From contig RPFO01002223.1 of the NCBI GenBank assembly GCA_009746045.1, positions 1 through 38,811 on the forward strand: a stretch of 38,811 nt of DNA, read 5' to 3'. Shown piece by piece: positions 27,410 through 35,937 of the stretch; positions within the stretch are counted from its first letter, which is position 1; each line of letters opens with the position of its first letter. A program made the translations under genes and the position numbers. The notes beneath the pieces are model-generated. The model was not told where the DNA came from. It saw only the letters and a list, made by a program, of their open reading frames with translations, and ran no database searches. This DNA is from Mesostigma viride (taxonomy: Eukaryota; Streptophyta; Mesostigmatophyceae; Mesostigmatales; Mesostigmataceae).

Positions 27410-28162
27410 ATGGATTCCGCTAAGATAAGGGAGGAATTCATGATGATGAAGCAGGACATGAAAATGGACACGCCGGTACGATGCGGCCGGTGCCGGGAGA
27501 GCAAGAATCCCAACCATTTCCTGGGTGGCAGGTACGCGCAGTGCGTGCAGTGCCGCGGGTTGTCGAAAGGACTCCTCTGCACCTCGGAACACGTCACGGC
27601 CGCCTCGACGCCGCGAGCTATCACCGTGCACAACCTGGCCCTCGCCAAGGAGGCGGCCATCCGGCTCTACGTATCAACCAGGAGGAATTCGGGGCCGGCG
27701 GCCAACACGCGCAACGCCATGGAGATCGTCCCCGAATTCTCCTACGAACCGCTGTTGCCGGGACATATCGAAATGTCGCCGTGGCTGCCATACAGGGTCG
27801 ATCCCTTCTGGTCGCCCCCTTATTCTGCCTCTTTTCGCGAGGAAATTGATGCCAGCCTCGATAACATGTATCGTTGCCGGGGGAGCCTTGCCCCGCGCAT
27901 GGTGGGGAAGTGCGCGTGCTGCCACGGGGTCTGCTGGGACGCCTACGAGCCCGTGACGGAAGGCGACCACACCCACGCACCCTCGATATGCGCCATGTGC
28001 ATGGCCGTCGCGCTCGACGACGCCGACCCCGCAGAGGACCTCAAGTGCCCCATCTGCCTGGCGGAGCGCAGGGAGATGTGCCAGAGCCCCGCGCTGGTGT
28101 TCCCCTTCTTCCGCTACAACAAGGAGCGCTCCCTCATCGGCCGATGGAACGACCTCTACTAG
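27410..28162 (+). CDS. Multi-cysteine zinc-binding protein
   Basis: 250 residues, intact. A first zinc-ribbon pair C25-x2-C28 / C45-x2-C48 (CGRCRESKNPNHF ... CVQCRG) resembles short zinc ribbons of viral and phage HNH-type or regulatory proteins. A C-terminal cluster follows: C168, C170/C171, C175, then C194-x2-C197, C213-x2-C216 (LKCPICLAE) and C224, with H172 and H187/H189 nearby. The CPIC spacing is RING-like, and with C194-x2-C197 it could form a cross-brace; a divergent RING ubiquitin ligase is possible but not shown. Three AATAAA signals follow the stop. Confidence 0.75.
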   Translation: MDSAKIREEFMMMKQDMKMDTPVRCGRCRESKNPNHFLGGRYAQCVQCRGLSKGLLCTSEHVTAASTPRAITVHNLALAKEAAIRLYVSTRRNSGPAANTRNAMEIVPEFSYEPLLPGHIEMSPWLPYRVDPFWSPPYSASFREEIDASLDNMYRCRGSLAPRMVGKCACCHGVCWDAYEPVTEGDHTHAPSICAMCMAVALDDADPAEDLKCPICLAERREMCQSPALVFPFFRYNKERSLIGRWNDLY

Positions 28163-28219
28163 CTCACCCTGTTGTATGCATGTCGGTTGATGCAACCGGA
28201 TGCAGTAATGGATGTTGGC

Positions 28220-28271
28220 AATAAAGGGTGATGATAACTGGCAATAAAGTGTTATTATAATGTGCAATAAA
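28220..28271 (+). terminator. Three AATAAA signals at exact 23-bp spacing
   Basis: AATAAA occurs at 28220, 28243 and 28266, each within GCAATAAAG. This imperfect 23-bp tandem repeat follows the stop at 28162 and gives redundant polyadenylation signals. The remaining gap to 28454 holds a possible TATA (GTATATAC near 28350) and no convincing gene. Confidence 0.6.
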
Positions 28272-28454
28272 GTGTGATCCAATCCAATTTCATTTTCCAT
28301 TTGCATGCACCACCGCGGTTACCCGCCCTCTTTTTGTTTCTCCCCCACGCGTATATACACACTCGATCCCCCGAGCGCGCGTTAGCCTGCCAGGGAGGGG
28401 ACGCTGCCAACGGATGCCCTCCCGGACAGTGCCACCGCCTCTCATACTGAAAAT

Positions 28455-29497
28455 TCACGACCGCACCCTCTTCTGCGCCCCCCCGCCGCGCCATGCGAAC
28501 CGCTCCTGGTTCAGCGGGCGAGTCAGAGCCAGGTCATCCTTCATCTGCTGGCGGTGGGCCGCCACCGTCTCCGGGGCCGTCGCACCCCGCGCCGGCACCA
28601 CGAACGGGGCCATGTCCCGTCCGACAGCGAGTCCGATGTCGTGCAGGTCCGCCCTCTGACCGGCCTCCTTGGCGCGCAACATGACCTTCCTCATGAAAAA
28701 GGAAGCGTTCGCCAGCTGCTCTTCGTTCATCAGGTCTCGGGCGCTGCCCGTCTTCACGTGGTTCAGCTCCCTCAACGAGGCCGCGGTCACGCCGGTGGCA
28801 GCCTCAGCCACCTTGTCCCCCAGGAAGGCCATCACGCCCCCCACGCGCTCCTTGGGGACGACCGAGCTCACCAGGTCGCCAAGTTGGTGCTGCAGGTCCT
28901 TGCACCCCACGCGCATGGCGGGCTCCAGCGTGCGCACCGGGGGGCGTAATCAGGCACCTTGCGCCCGTTGGCCAGCTCCGTGCGGATCGCCACCGTCGTG
29001 GTCGTGCCGTGCGTCCTGTCATGGGCGTCGCGCACCACCTGCATCATCGTGATGTCACCCGCCATGATACGGTTCACCCAGCTCGTTGCCAGCACAGCAA
29101 AGTCGGGGCTGATCCACATGGCCAGCTGCCCCACCAGTTCGGGGTGTACCCAAACACCGCGCTCGTCGACGGGCCCGGTCTTTGTGGTACTCGTGACCTC
29201 GCCAGTATAGAACGCAGATATGTGTTCTACCTCCCGGTGCCTCTGCAAGGCTGCGATGAAGGCCTTTGAACCATCGAGGCGAAACCAGCTTTCGAACCGT
29301 TTCTGCCCATTAGAAGCTGCAAGCGTGAGGTCCTGTGCATGGATCATCCTGTCACTTTTTCTCACTTTTATCTCCTTTGTCGGATCTACCTGGAAAGACG
29401 ATGAAGGCTTCAAAGTGAATATCCACATACGGTCGGTCTCTTTTGCCAAGTTGAAAAGTGCATGCGTAAAGAGGGTCGAGCTGCTCATGAGAGCCAT
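28455..29497 (-). CDS. KilA-N domain protein, one frame break
   Basis: About 347 residues. The KilA-N domain (about residues 43-147) is clear: DLTLAASNG, then RGVWVHPELVGQLAMWISPDF and LATSWVNRIMAGD. KilA-N is a DNA-binding domain common in large DNA viruses and phages. The C-terminal region is helical. The frame shifts at G6 on the plus strand (28939-28944, one base short), after which the coding sequence continues to 28455. A decayed relative lies just upstream at 29605-29908. Role in the virus unknown; regulation is the usual inference. Confidence 0.8.
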
Positions 29498-29604
29498 CCT
29501 TTATTCGTGTATGAATCCATAATAAATAGGATGTTTTAAACGCATTCCTTGCCCATTATGCACCAAGGGTAGATCCCATTTCAGGGCACGGCGATCGTGG
29601 CCAA

Positions 29605-29908
29605 TCAAGCGGCCAGTCTTGCGCGGCCCTCGCGATTGAAACACCTGTTCGCGCCCATCAGGCGTTTATTGGGCCCGGCAAACTCCAGGCCCCTGTACTC
29701 CCTTGCCTCCTCGTAGTACCCCAGCACGCCCAAACCGGGCCCGAGCTTCTCCAGTACTGTATCCTCCTCGCCCCTGACCATGGAAACGGAAGTGATCACA
29801 AAACACGGAAATATTGGCCAGCTCCAGAAATATGGGCTGATCCACATCCCTAGGGGGTGGCTTGGTGTGGATCCAGATGCCGCGGTCCTCGTTGGGGACG
29901 GTTTTCAC
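29605..29908 (-). pseudogene. KilA-N gene remnant
   Basis: One frame gives EDRGIWIHTK and another gives MWISPYFW followed by a different C-terminus ending REYRGLEFAGPNKRLMG. Together they cover the KilA-N core (RGxWIHxxL...MWISPxF) of the neighbouring intact gene, but with frame changes within about 40 nt and no start. This looks like a truncated duplicate. The C-terminal piece differs from the neighbour, so it may come from a different KilA-N paralogue. Confidence 0.55.
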
Positions 29909-29997
29909 CGCGTCAAAAACGTTTGCGGAGGTGCCTTCACATATGATGTGACCCTGTGGAGGATGAAATATTTTCGCAGCCGGGTGTACTCGAGGAC

Positions 29998-31023
29998 ATG
30001 GCGCGGCGGAGAGCGACCCGAAGACACAGGGTGCGGGCGGACGACCGGGGACGACGACGGCCTGGGGGACCTGGACCTGGACGAGCTGGCCCGCTTCGAG
30101 GAGGCCGAGCCCGGTGACCCGCTTACCATGGCCGAGATGCCCACCTTAGAGGACCTCGACGACCCCCAGGACCTCGACGAGGCGGGACCAGGACCAGACG
30201 ACTTTTTCGACCTGGACGCGTACGAGAAGGAGCGATCCGCCCAGGCGGGTGACGAGGAGGGGGCGGGCGGCAACAGGCGCAGAGGCAGGAAACACAAAGA
30301 GAAGCCAGCAATCGCAAAGCCCGGGAAAGATACGCTGAACTGAAAAAGAGAAAGGATCCCGACGACATCGCGCGATCGGAAGCCAAAAATCGCAAAGCCC
30401 GGGAAAGATATGCTGAACTGAGAAAGAGCAAGGACCCCGACGACACTGCATGGGTAGAAAAAGTCCGGGCTAGGGGTAGACAATGGCTTGAAAAGAACGC
30501 CAAGGAAGGGCAGGAGACGAATCGCGAAGTCAAAAATCGCAAATTGAGGGATTCACGCGCCAAACTGAGAAAGAGCCAAGACCCAGCCGCCGTCGAATGG
30601 GCGGAAAAAGAACGGGCCTTGAAGAAGGAAAGGGAGAAACGACGCACCGAACTATTAAAGAGCCAAGACCCAGCTGCCACCGTCGCATGGGCGGAAAAAC
30701 GACGGGCCAGTAAGCTAGAATCCCAGCGTCTCCGACGGATGGCGAAGAGATCCGCCGCCACGGAAAGCGGTCCCTCTCGACGACAAAGCCCTCCTCCTCC
30801 CCAGCCGGAACTGCCACAACAGATACCCGCCGACCCCAGGTGGCTCGTCCCCCCACCCGCCAGCGAGCAGGAGAGGCGCCACCGGGACAAAGGCAAGGCG
30901 GGGGCGGACCCGGAAGCGGCCTACCGATGGTGGATGGACAACTACGGCCCGCCACCGCCCCCGCCACCGGACCCCGGCCACCCCACCGCCGCCAGGCGGG
31001 TCAGGAGGGCGCGAGCCCGATAA
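29998..31023 (+). CDS. Charged repeat protein, copy 1, two frame breaks
   Basis: About 342 residues. The N-terminus (MARRRATRRHRVRADD), an acidic block (DLDELARFEEAEPGDPL ... DLDEAGPGPDDFFDLDAYEKE), arginine/lysine-rich repeats with KSQDP/RKSKDP and A(E/K)K(E/D)RA, and the C-terminal RWWMDNYGPPPP region match copy 2. Breaks near GGGG 30047-30050 (two bases shorter than copy 2) and G5 30259-30263 (one base shorter) compensate, so the start and end share a frame while the acidic block does not. It may be a decayed copy or mis-sequenced. A bipolar acidic/basic protein could bind DNA or RNA; that is only inference. Confidence 0.55.
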
Positions 31024-31034
31024 ATTTCTCAGAC

Positions 31035-32096
31035 ATGTATCAAAACATGGCGCGGCGGAGAGCGACCCGAAGACACAGGGTGCGGGCGGACGATCCGGGG
31101 GACGACGACGGCCTGGGGGACCTGGACATGGACGAGCTGGCCCGCTTCGAGGAGGCCGAGCCCGGTGACCCGCTTAACATGGCCGAGATGCCCACCTTAG
31201 AGGACCTCGACGACCCCCAGGACCTCGACGAGGCGGGACCAGGACCAGACGACTTTTTCGACCTGGACGCGTACGAGAAGGAGCGATCCGCCCAGGCGGG
31301 TGACGAGGAGGGGGGCGGGCGGCAACAGGCGCAGAGGCAGGAAACACAAAGAGAAGCCAACAATCGCAAATGGAGGGAACTACGCGCCGCACGATGGAAG
31401 AGCCAAGACCCAGACGACATCGCATGGGTGGCAAAAGAACGGGCCAGGTATAAGGAAAGGAGTAAACGACTCTCCGAACTGAGAAAGAGCAAGGACCCCG
31501 ACGACATTGCACGGGCCGAAAAATCCCGGGCCTACAATAGACAATGGTTTGAAAAAACCGCCAAGGAAGGGCAGGAGACGAATCGCGAAGTCCAAAATCG
31601 CAAATGGAGGGAACTACGCGCCAAACGATGGAAGAGCCAAGACCCAGACGACATCGCATGGGTGGCAAAAGAACGGGCAAAATTTAAGGAAGTGGATAAA
31701 CGACGCGCCGAACTGAGAAAGAGCAAGGACCCAGCCGCCGTCGAATGGGCGGAAAAGGACCGGGCCAGGAAAGTAGAATCTCGCCGACGGATGGCGAAGA
31801 GATCCGCCGCCACGGAAAGCGGTCCCTCTCGACGACAAAGACCCCCTCCTCCCCAGCCGGAACCGCCACAACAACAACAGATACCCGCCGACCCCAGGTG
31901 GCTCGTCCCCCCACCCGCCAGCGAGCAGGAGAGGCGCCACCGGGACAAAGGCAAGGCGGGGGCGGACCCGGAAGCGGCCTACCGATGGTGGATGGACAAC
32001 TACGGCCCGCCACCGCCCTCGCCACCGGACCCCGGCCACCCCACCGCCGCCAGGCGGGTCAGGAGGCCACAGAGTGCCGTGCGGAGGCGGCGCTGA
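31035..32096 (+). CDS. Charged repeat protein, copy 2
   Basis: 353 residues from ATG 31035 (a second ATG at 31047 matches the start of copy 1). Intact. Residues 20-90 are strongly acidic. The middle has about six repeats of 20-30 residues, of the type RKWRELRAxRWKSQDPDDIAWVAKERA and RKSKDPDDIARAEKSRA. The C-terminus is Pro-rich (PPPPQPEPPQQQQ) followed by RWWMDNYGPP. It lies 12 nt after copy 1. Ends are almost identical between copies at DNA level while the repeat number and sequence differ, pointing to unequal exchange. Family not recognised. Confidence 0.75.
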   Translation: MYQNMARRRATRRHRVRADDPGDDDGLGDLDMDELARFEEAEPGDPLNMAEMPTLEDLDDPQDLDEAGPGPDDFFDLDAYEKERSAQAGDEEGGGRQQAQRQETQREANNRKWRELRAARWKSQDPDDIAWVAKERARYKERSKRLSELRKSKDPDDIARAEKSRAYNRQWFEKTAKEGQETNREVQNRKWRELRAKRWKSQDPDDIAWVAKERAKFKEVDKRRAELRKSKDPAAVEWAEKDRARKVESRRRMAKRSAATESGPSRRQRPPPPQPEPPQQQQIPADPRWLVPPPASEQERRHRDKGKAGADPEAAYRWWMDNYGPPPPSPPDPGHPTAARRVRRPQSAVRRRR

Positions 32097-32138
32097 ATAC
32101 CGTGCATTTGCGCTCACTGTATTGCATCCATCGAGGTT

Positions 32139-33254
32139 TTATTCATCATTATTATTATTACGCGTCGTTCCTAGCGCCCTCCGGGCCACCCCCGTCACCC
32201 ACACCGTGCGCTTCTCCTCCTCCCCGCTGCCCATGCGCACGTTTCCTGTCACGGCGACCCCGTGGGGGGCCAGCAGGGCGGCCAGGTCCGCGTTGGGCAC
32301 TCGCCGCGTCATGCGGCTGCCGTTCTGGAGGTACTCCACGAAGAACAGGCGGCGGAACTCCGCCAGCGGCAGGCGCCCGCCGCGTTCCAGGACCACCAGG
32401 TCGCTGTGCTGCAGGAACAGCCGCAGGTACGTGTCCAGCGCCGCCGCCTCGCGCTCCTTGCCCTCCTCCTCGCGCCCGCCCCGCGCCTCGCCCGACCCCT
32501 GCAGGTCGTGCTCCTCCTCCTCCGCCGACCGCCACTTCAGCCGCGCCGTCAGCGCGTCGCCCGCCTGGTTGTCGCGCAGGCGCCAGCGCGAGGACGAACC
32601 CTGCTTGCGGCTGAACGCCGCCGTGAGCCGCTCGCGGATCTCGCGGACGCGCTCGTTCATCCACGCGGGGGGGCGCCGCCCACCTTCGCCATGTGCGCGC
32701 GGATCTCGCGCAGGCCCTTCAGGTCCGCCATCTCGCCCTCGGGGTAGCCGTGGCACTCCTCCAGGAACGACTCCTCCTCCTCCGTGATCTCCGCGAACAG
32801 CCCGTGCTCGCCCGCGTACGCGCTCACCCACCTGCGCATCTCCTCGCGCCTCTTGCCCGCCTCGCGGGCAGCCAGGAAACGCTCCCCGTTGAACCAAGGG
32901 GGGAACGGCTTCACCTCCCCGTCCGAGGGCACGGGAGCCGGATGGACCAGCGACACGTTCTGCGCCCAGTACCCCCCCGCTCTCGCCCCCAGCGACCCCC
33001 GCCACGTGCATCAGCACGCCCCCCTTGCCCGCCAGCACGCCGGACCACAGGGCCAGGTCGTCCGCCACCGGGCAGGGGCCCGCCAGACGGGACGCGGCGT
33101 ACGGGGGCAGACCCTTCGCCGCGAGGAACGCGTTGAAGGCGTCCGCCAGCTTGCCCGCCGCCGGCCACTCCTGGATGTGCGACGACGGCTGCACGCACGC
33201 GCCCACGAACTCGCACATCAGACGCGCCTCGGACAACCAACCCGGATGCATCAT
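32139..33254 (-). CDS. Hypothetical protein, 371 residues, with compensating frame breaks
   Basis: The frame from ATG 33254 to the stop at 32139 is formally open, but the middle (about 32996 to 32670) reads as low-quality sequence, while the neighbouring frame there reads sensibly (YWAQNVSLVHPAPVP, WFNGERFLAAREAGKRREEM, EITEEEESFLEECHGYPEG). An extra base at C5 32996-33000 and a missing base at G7 32667-32673 would restore it and leave the ends unchanged. The start has SSHIQEWPAAGKLADAFNAFLAAKG and the C-terminal half is helical and charged (TARLKWRSAEEEEHDL). No family recognised. An open frame of full length can therefore hide a wrong central segment. Confidence 0.6.
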   Translation of the reverse strand: MMHPGWLSEARLMCEFVGACVQPSSHIQEWPAAGKLADAFNAFLAAKGLPPYAASRLAGPCPVADDLALWSGVLAGKGGVLMHVAGVAGGESGGVLGAERVAGPSGSRALGRGGEAVPPLVQRGAFPGCPRGGQEARGDAQVGERVRGRARAVRGDHGGGGVVPGGVPRLPRGRDGGPEGPARDPRAHGEGGRRPPAWMNERVREIRERLTAAFSRKQGSSSRWRLRDNQAGDALTARLKWRSAEEEEHDLQGSGEARGGREEEGKEREAAALDTYLRLFLQHSDLVVLERGGRLPLAEFRRLFFVEYLQNGSRMTRRVPNADLAALLAPHGVAVTGNVRMGSGEEEKRTVWVTGVARRALGTTRNNNNDE

Positions 33255-33506
33255 GGCGCGACACTCATATGCCGAACCACGAGATTATTTTAGCGCGACC
33301 ATAAACGCACGCACACCGACAGCGGACTTGCCGACGTACTCACACACTCGCACACTCGTACTCTCGATCACGGACTCGCGCGCGGGGGGAACAGGGAAAC
33401 AGACAAGCACTCGGCGCGGAACGGGGGGACACGCTGCGGGGCCCCAAGCACTCGGCGCGGAACGGGGGGCAACGCAGGGGGGAACAGGGGGAAAAGAGGG
33501 GGTCAC

Positions 33507-33586
33507 TCACGCAGTTGCTGGGAAGGGTTTAGGGGTGCCTTAGCCACGGTGAAAGCCACCCTAAAGCCTTCCCAGCAACTACGTGA
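33507..33586. repeat. Imperfect hairpin across the palindrome's left boundary
   Basis: Arms 33507-33539 and 33554-33586 (about 33 nt, few mismatches) with a 14-nt loop. The outer stem is TCACGCAGTTGCTGG / CCAGCAACTACGTGA. The start of the large inverted repeat (33572) lies inside the right arm. The preceding 33255-33506 holds no gene; it has a 24-bp direct repeat AAGCACTCGGCGCGGAACGG... at 33405 and 33446. Confidence 0.75.
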
Positions 33587-33840
33587 GCTACCCCCCAGAG
33601 CCTCTGCAGCCCCCAGTCCCCCTGGACCCCCTGGACCCCCTGGACCCCTTGGAGCCCCCGGTCCGAACAGAAGTCCTGTAATCTCCACCGCCGCCGTCGC
33701 CTGTCCCGGCCCTGGGAGGCGGCGAAGGGGCAAACGAGGGGGAGAAGGTAATCCACCTCCGACCGGCGAGAGGGGCCGGAGAGGCCCCGCCAATTTCACT
33801 CGCCCCCCGCCCCGTCCCTCCCGATGGGCGACGCTTGCTT

Positions 33841-33992
33841 GGATTCTCTTGCACTACTTCTTTTTTAGACTCTTTCAAAAATAATTATATGGGTAATGAA
33901 AAATTGCAAAGGGTATAGGCTATATATAGGGCTGTATATACAGGAATAATATTTCCCGGGGTGGCTGAAAAAGAAGTCGTGCACGAGAATCC
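33841..33992. repeat. AT-rich segment bracketed by a 25-bp inverted repeat (left copy)
   Basis: GGATTCTCTTGCACTACTTC (33841) and its near reverse complement GAAGTCGTGCACGAGAATCC (ending 33992) enclose about 100 bp of AT-rich DNA with TATATATAGG and GTATATACAGG. In otherwise very GC-rich sequence this is a candidate origin, promoter or recombination site. Confidence 0.6.
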
Positions 33993-34383
33993 ACTCCACC
34001 TCCGATGGTCGGGGGCGGCGGGAGAGGTGGCGGCAGGTTCGCTCGCCCCCCGTCCCGGGTCCGTCGCGCCCCGAGTCTGGATGTGTTTGAAACGTCCTTT
34101 TCCCTCCTGGAGGGGCGGCGCGGGCGGGTGGGGGGTCGAGGGTGGATGAGAATGCGTGGTTTCGGTCGGGCTTCTTTTGGGCTCGGATCCGTTCTGGACA
34201 GTCTGCGTCCCGGCGCCCGGGCCGGGGTTGGGAGGGGGTTGCGCTTGCCCCCCGGGACGGCCGCGTGGGTGGTCCGCTACCCTGGGCCCGGCGACCCTGA
34301 GTAAGTGACGGGTGCAAGTCTACGTCCCGGCGCCCCCCGGGCCGGGGTTAAGAGGGGGCTGCGCTTACGGGGGAGGGAATAAA

Positions 34384-35313
34384 ATGTGTGGGTATGATAA
34401 CAGCGGCGACGGGCGAGAAACGGAGATGGCAACCCCGGAGTTCTACGTGACGAACGACGCGGAGGACAAGTGGCGCCAGAGGGTGGGGTCTTCGGTGCAG
34501 ACCTTCAACTCTGCCCTGCGGTACAAGTGCGCGAAGACGGGGAGGGGGTTCAAGCGTTTCCGCGAGTCGAAGGCCCGCGACATGTGGGACGGCAAGTGCG
34601 CCAAGTGCGCGACCCCGATCCGCTTCCACTCGTCGGAGGAGGTCCCCCGCATGGGGATCCTGGTGCGTTATCTGGTCCCGGACGGCGCGGGGCTGTCTCT
34701 GACCGAGTCGGCGACGGGCATGCCCCCCGAGTGGAGGTGCGGGCGTTGCAGGGTGGGCCCTCTGGAATCGGAGTACGACGAGCTGAAGCACCTCAGGATG
34801 GAGGAGGAGTACCTGCGCGCCCGGAAGGGGCTGCCCATCCCGGACGACTCCCCGCCCGTGCTGCCCTTCCCGGAGGCGGCACCGGCCGGGAAGCGGCCCA
34901 GGAGCCCTTGCCAGCATTACGGGGAGTGCCCCCCCGATGTCGACCCCGCGGTGTGGTCGCACGTGAAGAAAGCGTTCTACGGCGTCCAGTCGAGGGTGAA
35001 GAGCGACATGCCCCTGAGCTGGCAGTCCACGCCCCACGGGGAGCGAGACCTGTCCCCGCGCCTGCTGGAGGCCGTCAGGAAACTGGAGAGCCAGGAGTGG
35101 CACTGCGGCCACTGCGAGGGGCGGATGTCGCTGGACTCCCCTGAGCTCGCCCCGTCCCCCGACAAGACGGACACGTTCGACAGGACGTACTTCCCCGACA
35201 ACTACAGGTGGCTGCACGCGGGGTGCAACCGGGCCAAAGCCGTGGACGACTCCATAGACCAGTGCAGGCGCAGGATGGCGGAGTACGAGAAGCTGCCGGA
35301 CCCCGTGGAATGA
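34384..35313 (+). CDS. HNH-like zinc endonuclease-related protein, left arm copy
   Basis: 309 residues from ATG 34384 (a later ATG at 34426 is possible). Zinc pairs: C72-x2-C75, C119-x2-C122, and C241-x2-C244 with C281. The last forms CGHCEGRMSL, SPDKTD (258-263) and DNYRWLHAGCNRAK, a pattern like HNH / endonuclease VII-type nucleases (CxxC ... SxDRID ... DN...CNxxK), although the catalytic histidine is not evident, so activity is uncertain. The middle zinc pairs may be a degenerate second copy. The gene points toward the palindrome centre and ends with TAATAAAG just after the stop. An identical copy lies in the other arm. A role in end resolution, recombination or homing is inference. Confidence 0.72.
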   Translation: MCGYDNSGDGRETEMATPEFYVTNDAEDKWRQRVGSSVQTFNSALRYKCAKTGRGFKRFRESKARDMWDGKCAKCATPIRFHSSEEVPRMGILVRYLVPDGAGLSLTESATGMPPEWRCGRCRVGPLESEYDELKHLRMEEEYLRARKGLPIPDDSPPVLPFPEAAPAGKRPRSPCQHYGECPPDVDPAVWSHVKKAFYGVQSRVKSDMPLSWQSTPHGERDLSPRLLEAVRKLESQEWHCGHCEGRMSLDSPELAPSPDKTDTFDRTYFPDNYRWLHAGCNRAKAVDDSIDQCRRRMAEYEKLPDPVE

Positions 35314-35400
35314 TAAACGCCGTATGCTAATAAAGACACCCCTCGTCCAATGCCACGTGTCACCTCATCGCTAGACAGTCCCAAAGCAAAAAGGGCCGGG

Positions 35401-35918
35401 TTCGCCAGCACAAGGGGCTGGTTTCAAACAGGGTGGGCCGGGTTTGACAGCATAAGAGGCTGGTTTCAAACAGGGTTCGCCAGCATAAGGGGCTGGTTTC
35501 AAACAGGGTGGGCCGGGTTTGACAGCATAAGAGGCTGGTTTCAAACAGGGTTCGCCAGCATAAGGGGCTGGTTTCAAACAGGGTGGGCCGGGTTTGACAG
35601 CATAAGAGGCTGGTTTCAAACAGGGTTCGCCAGCATAAGGGGCTGGTTTCAAACAGGGTGGGCCGGGTTTGACAGCATAAGAGGCTGGTTTCAAACAGGG
35701 TTCGCCAGCATAAGGGGCTGGTTTCAAACAGGGTGGGCCGGGTTTGACAGCATAAGAGGCTGGTTTCAAACAGGGTTCGCCAGCATAAGGGGCTGGTTTC
35801 AAACAGGGTGGGCCGGGTTTGACAGCATAAGAGGCTGGTTTCAAACAGGGTTCGCCAGCATAAGGGGCTGGTTTCAAACAGGGTGGGCCGGGTTTGACAG
35901 CATAAGGGCCGGTGCGGT
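35401..35918. repeat. 75-bp tandem repeats, seven units (left arm)
   Basis: Units begin TTCGCCAGCATAAGGGGCTG at 35401, 35476, 35551, 35626, 35701, 35776 and 35851, the last cut short. Each 75-bp unit contains two related half-units, GCCAGCATAAGGGGCTGG and GACAGCATAAGAGGCTGG, each followed by TTTCAAACAGGG. The period is 25 codons, so both strands stay open (about 190 residues each); these frames are not taken as genes. Confidence 0.93.
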
Positions 35919-35937
35919 TACTGGAAAAAATATCTAA

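Noticed and set aside
33549-33884. Collagen-like GPP protein
   Set aside because: GPPGPPGPP arises from a short CCCCCTGGA tandem run; no long Gly-X-Y region, and a similar frame on the other strand gives SRG repeats.
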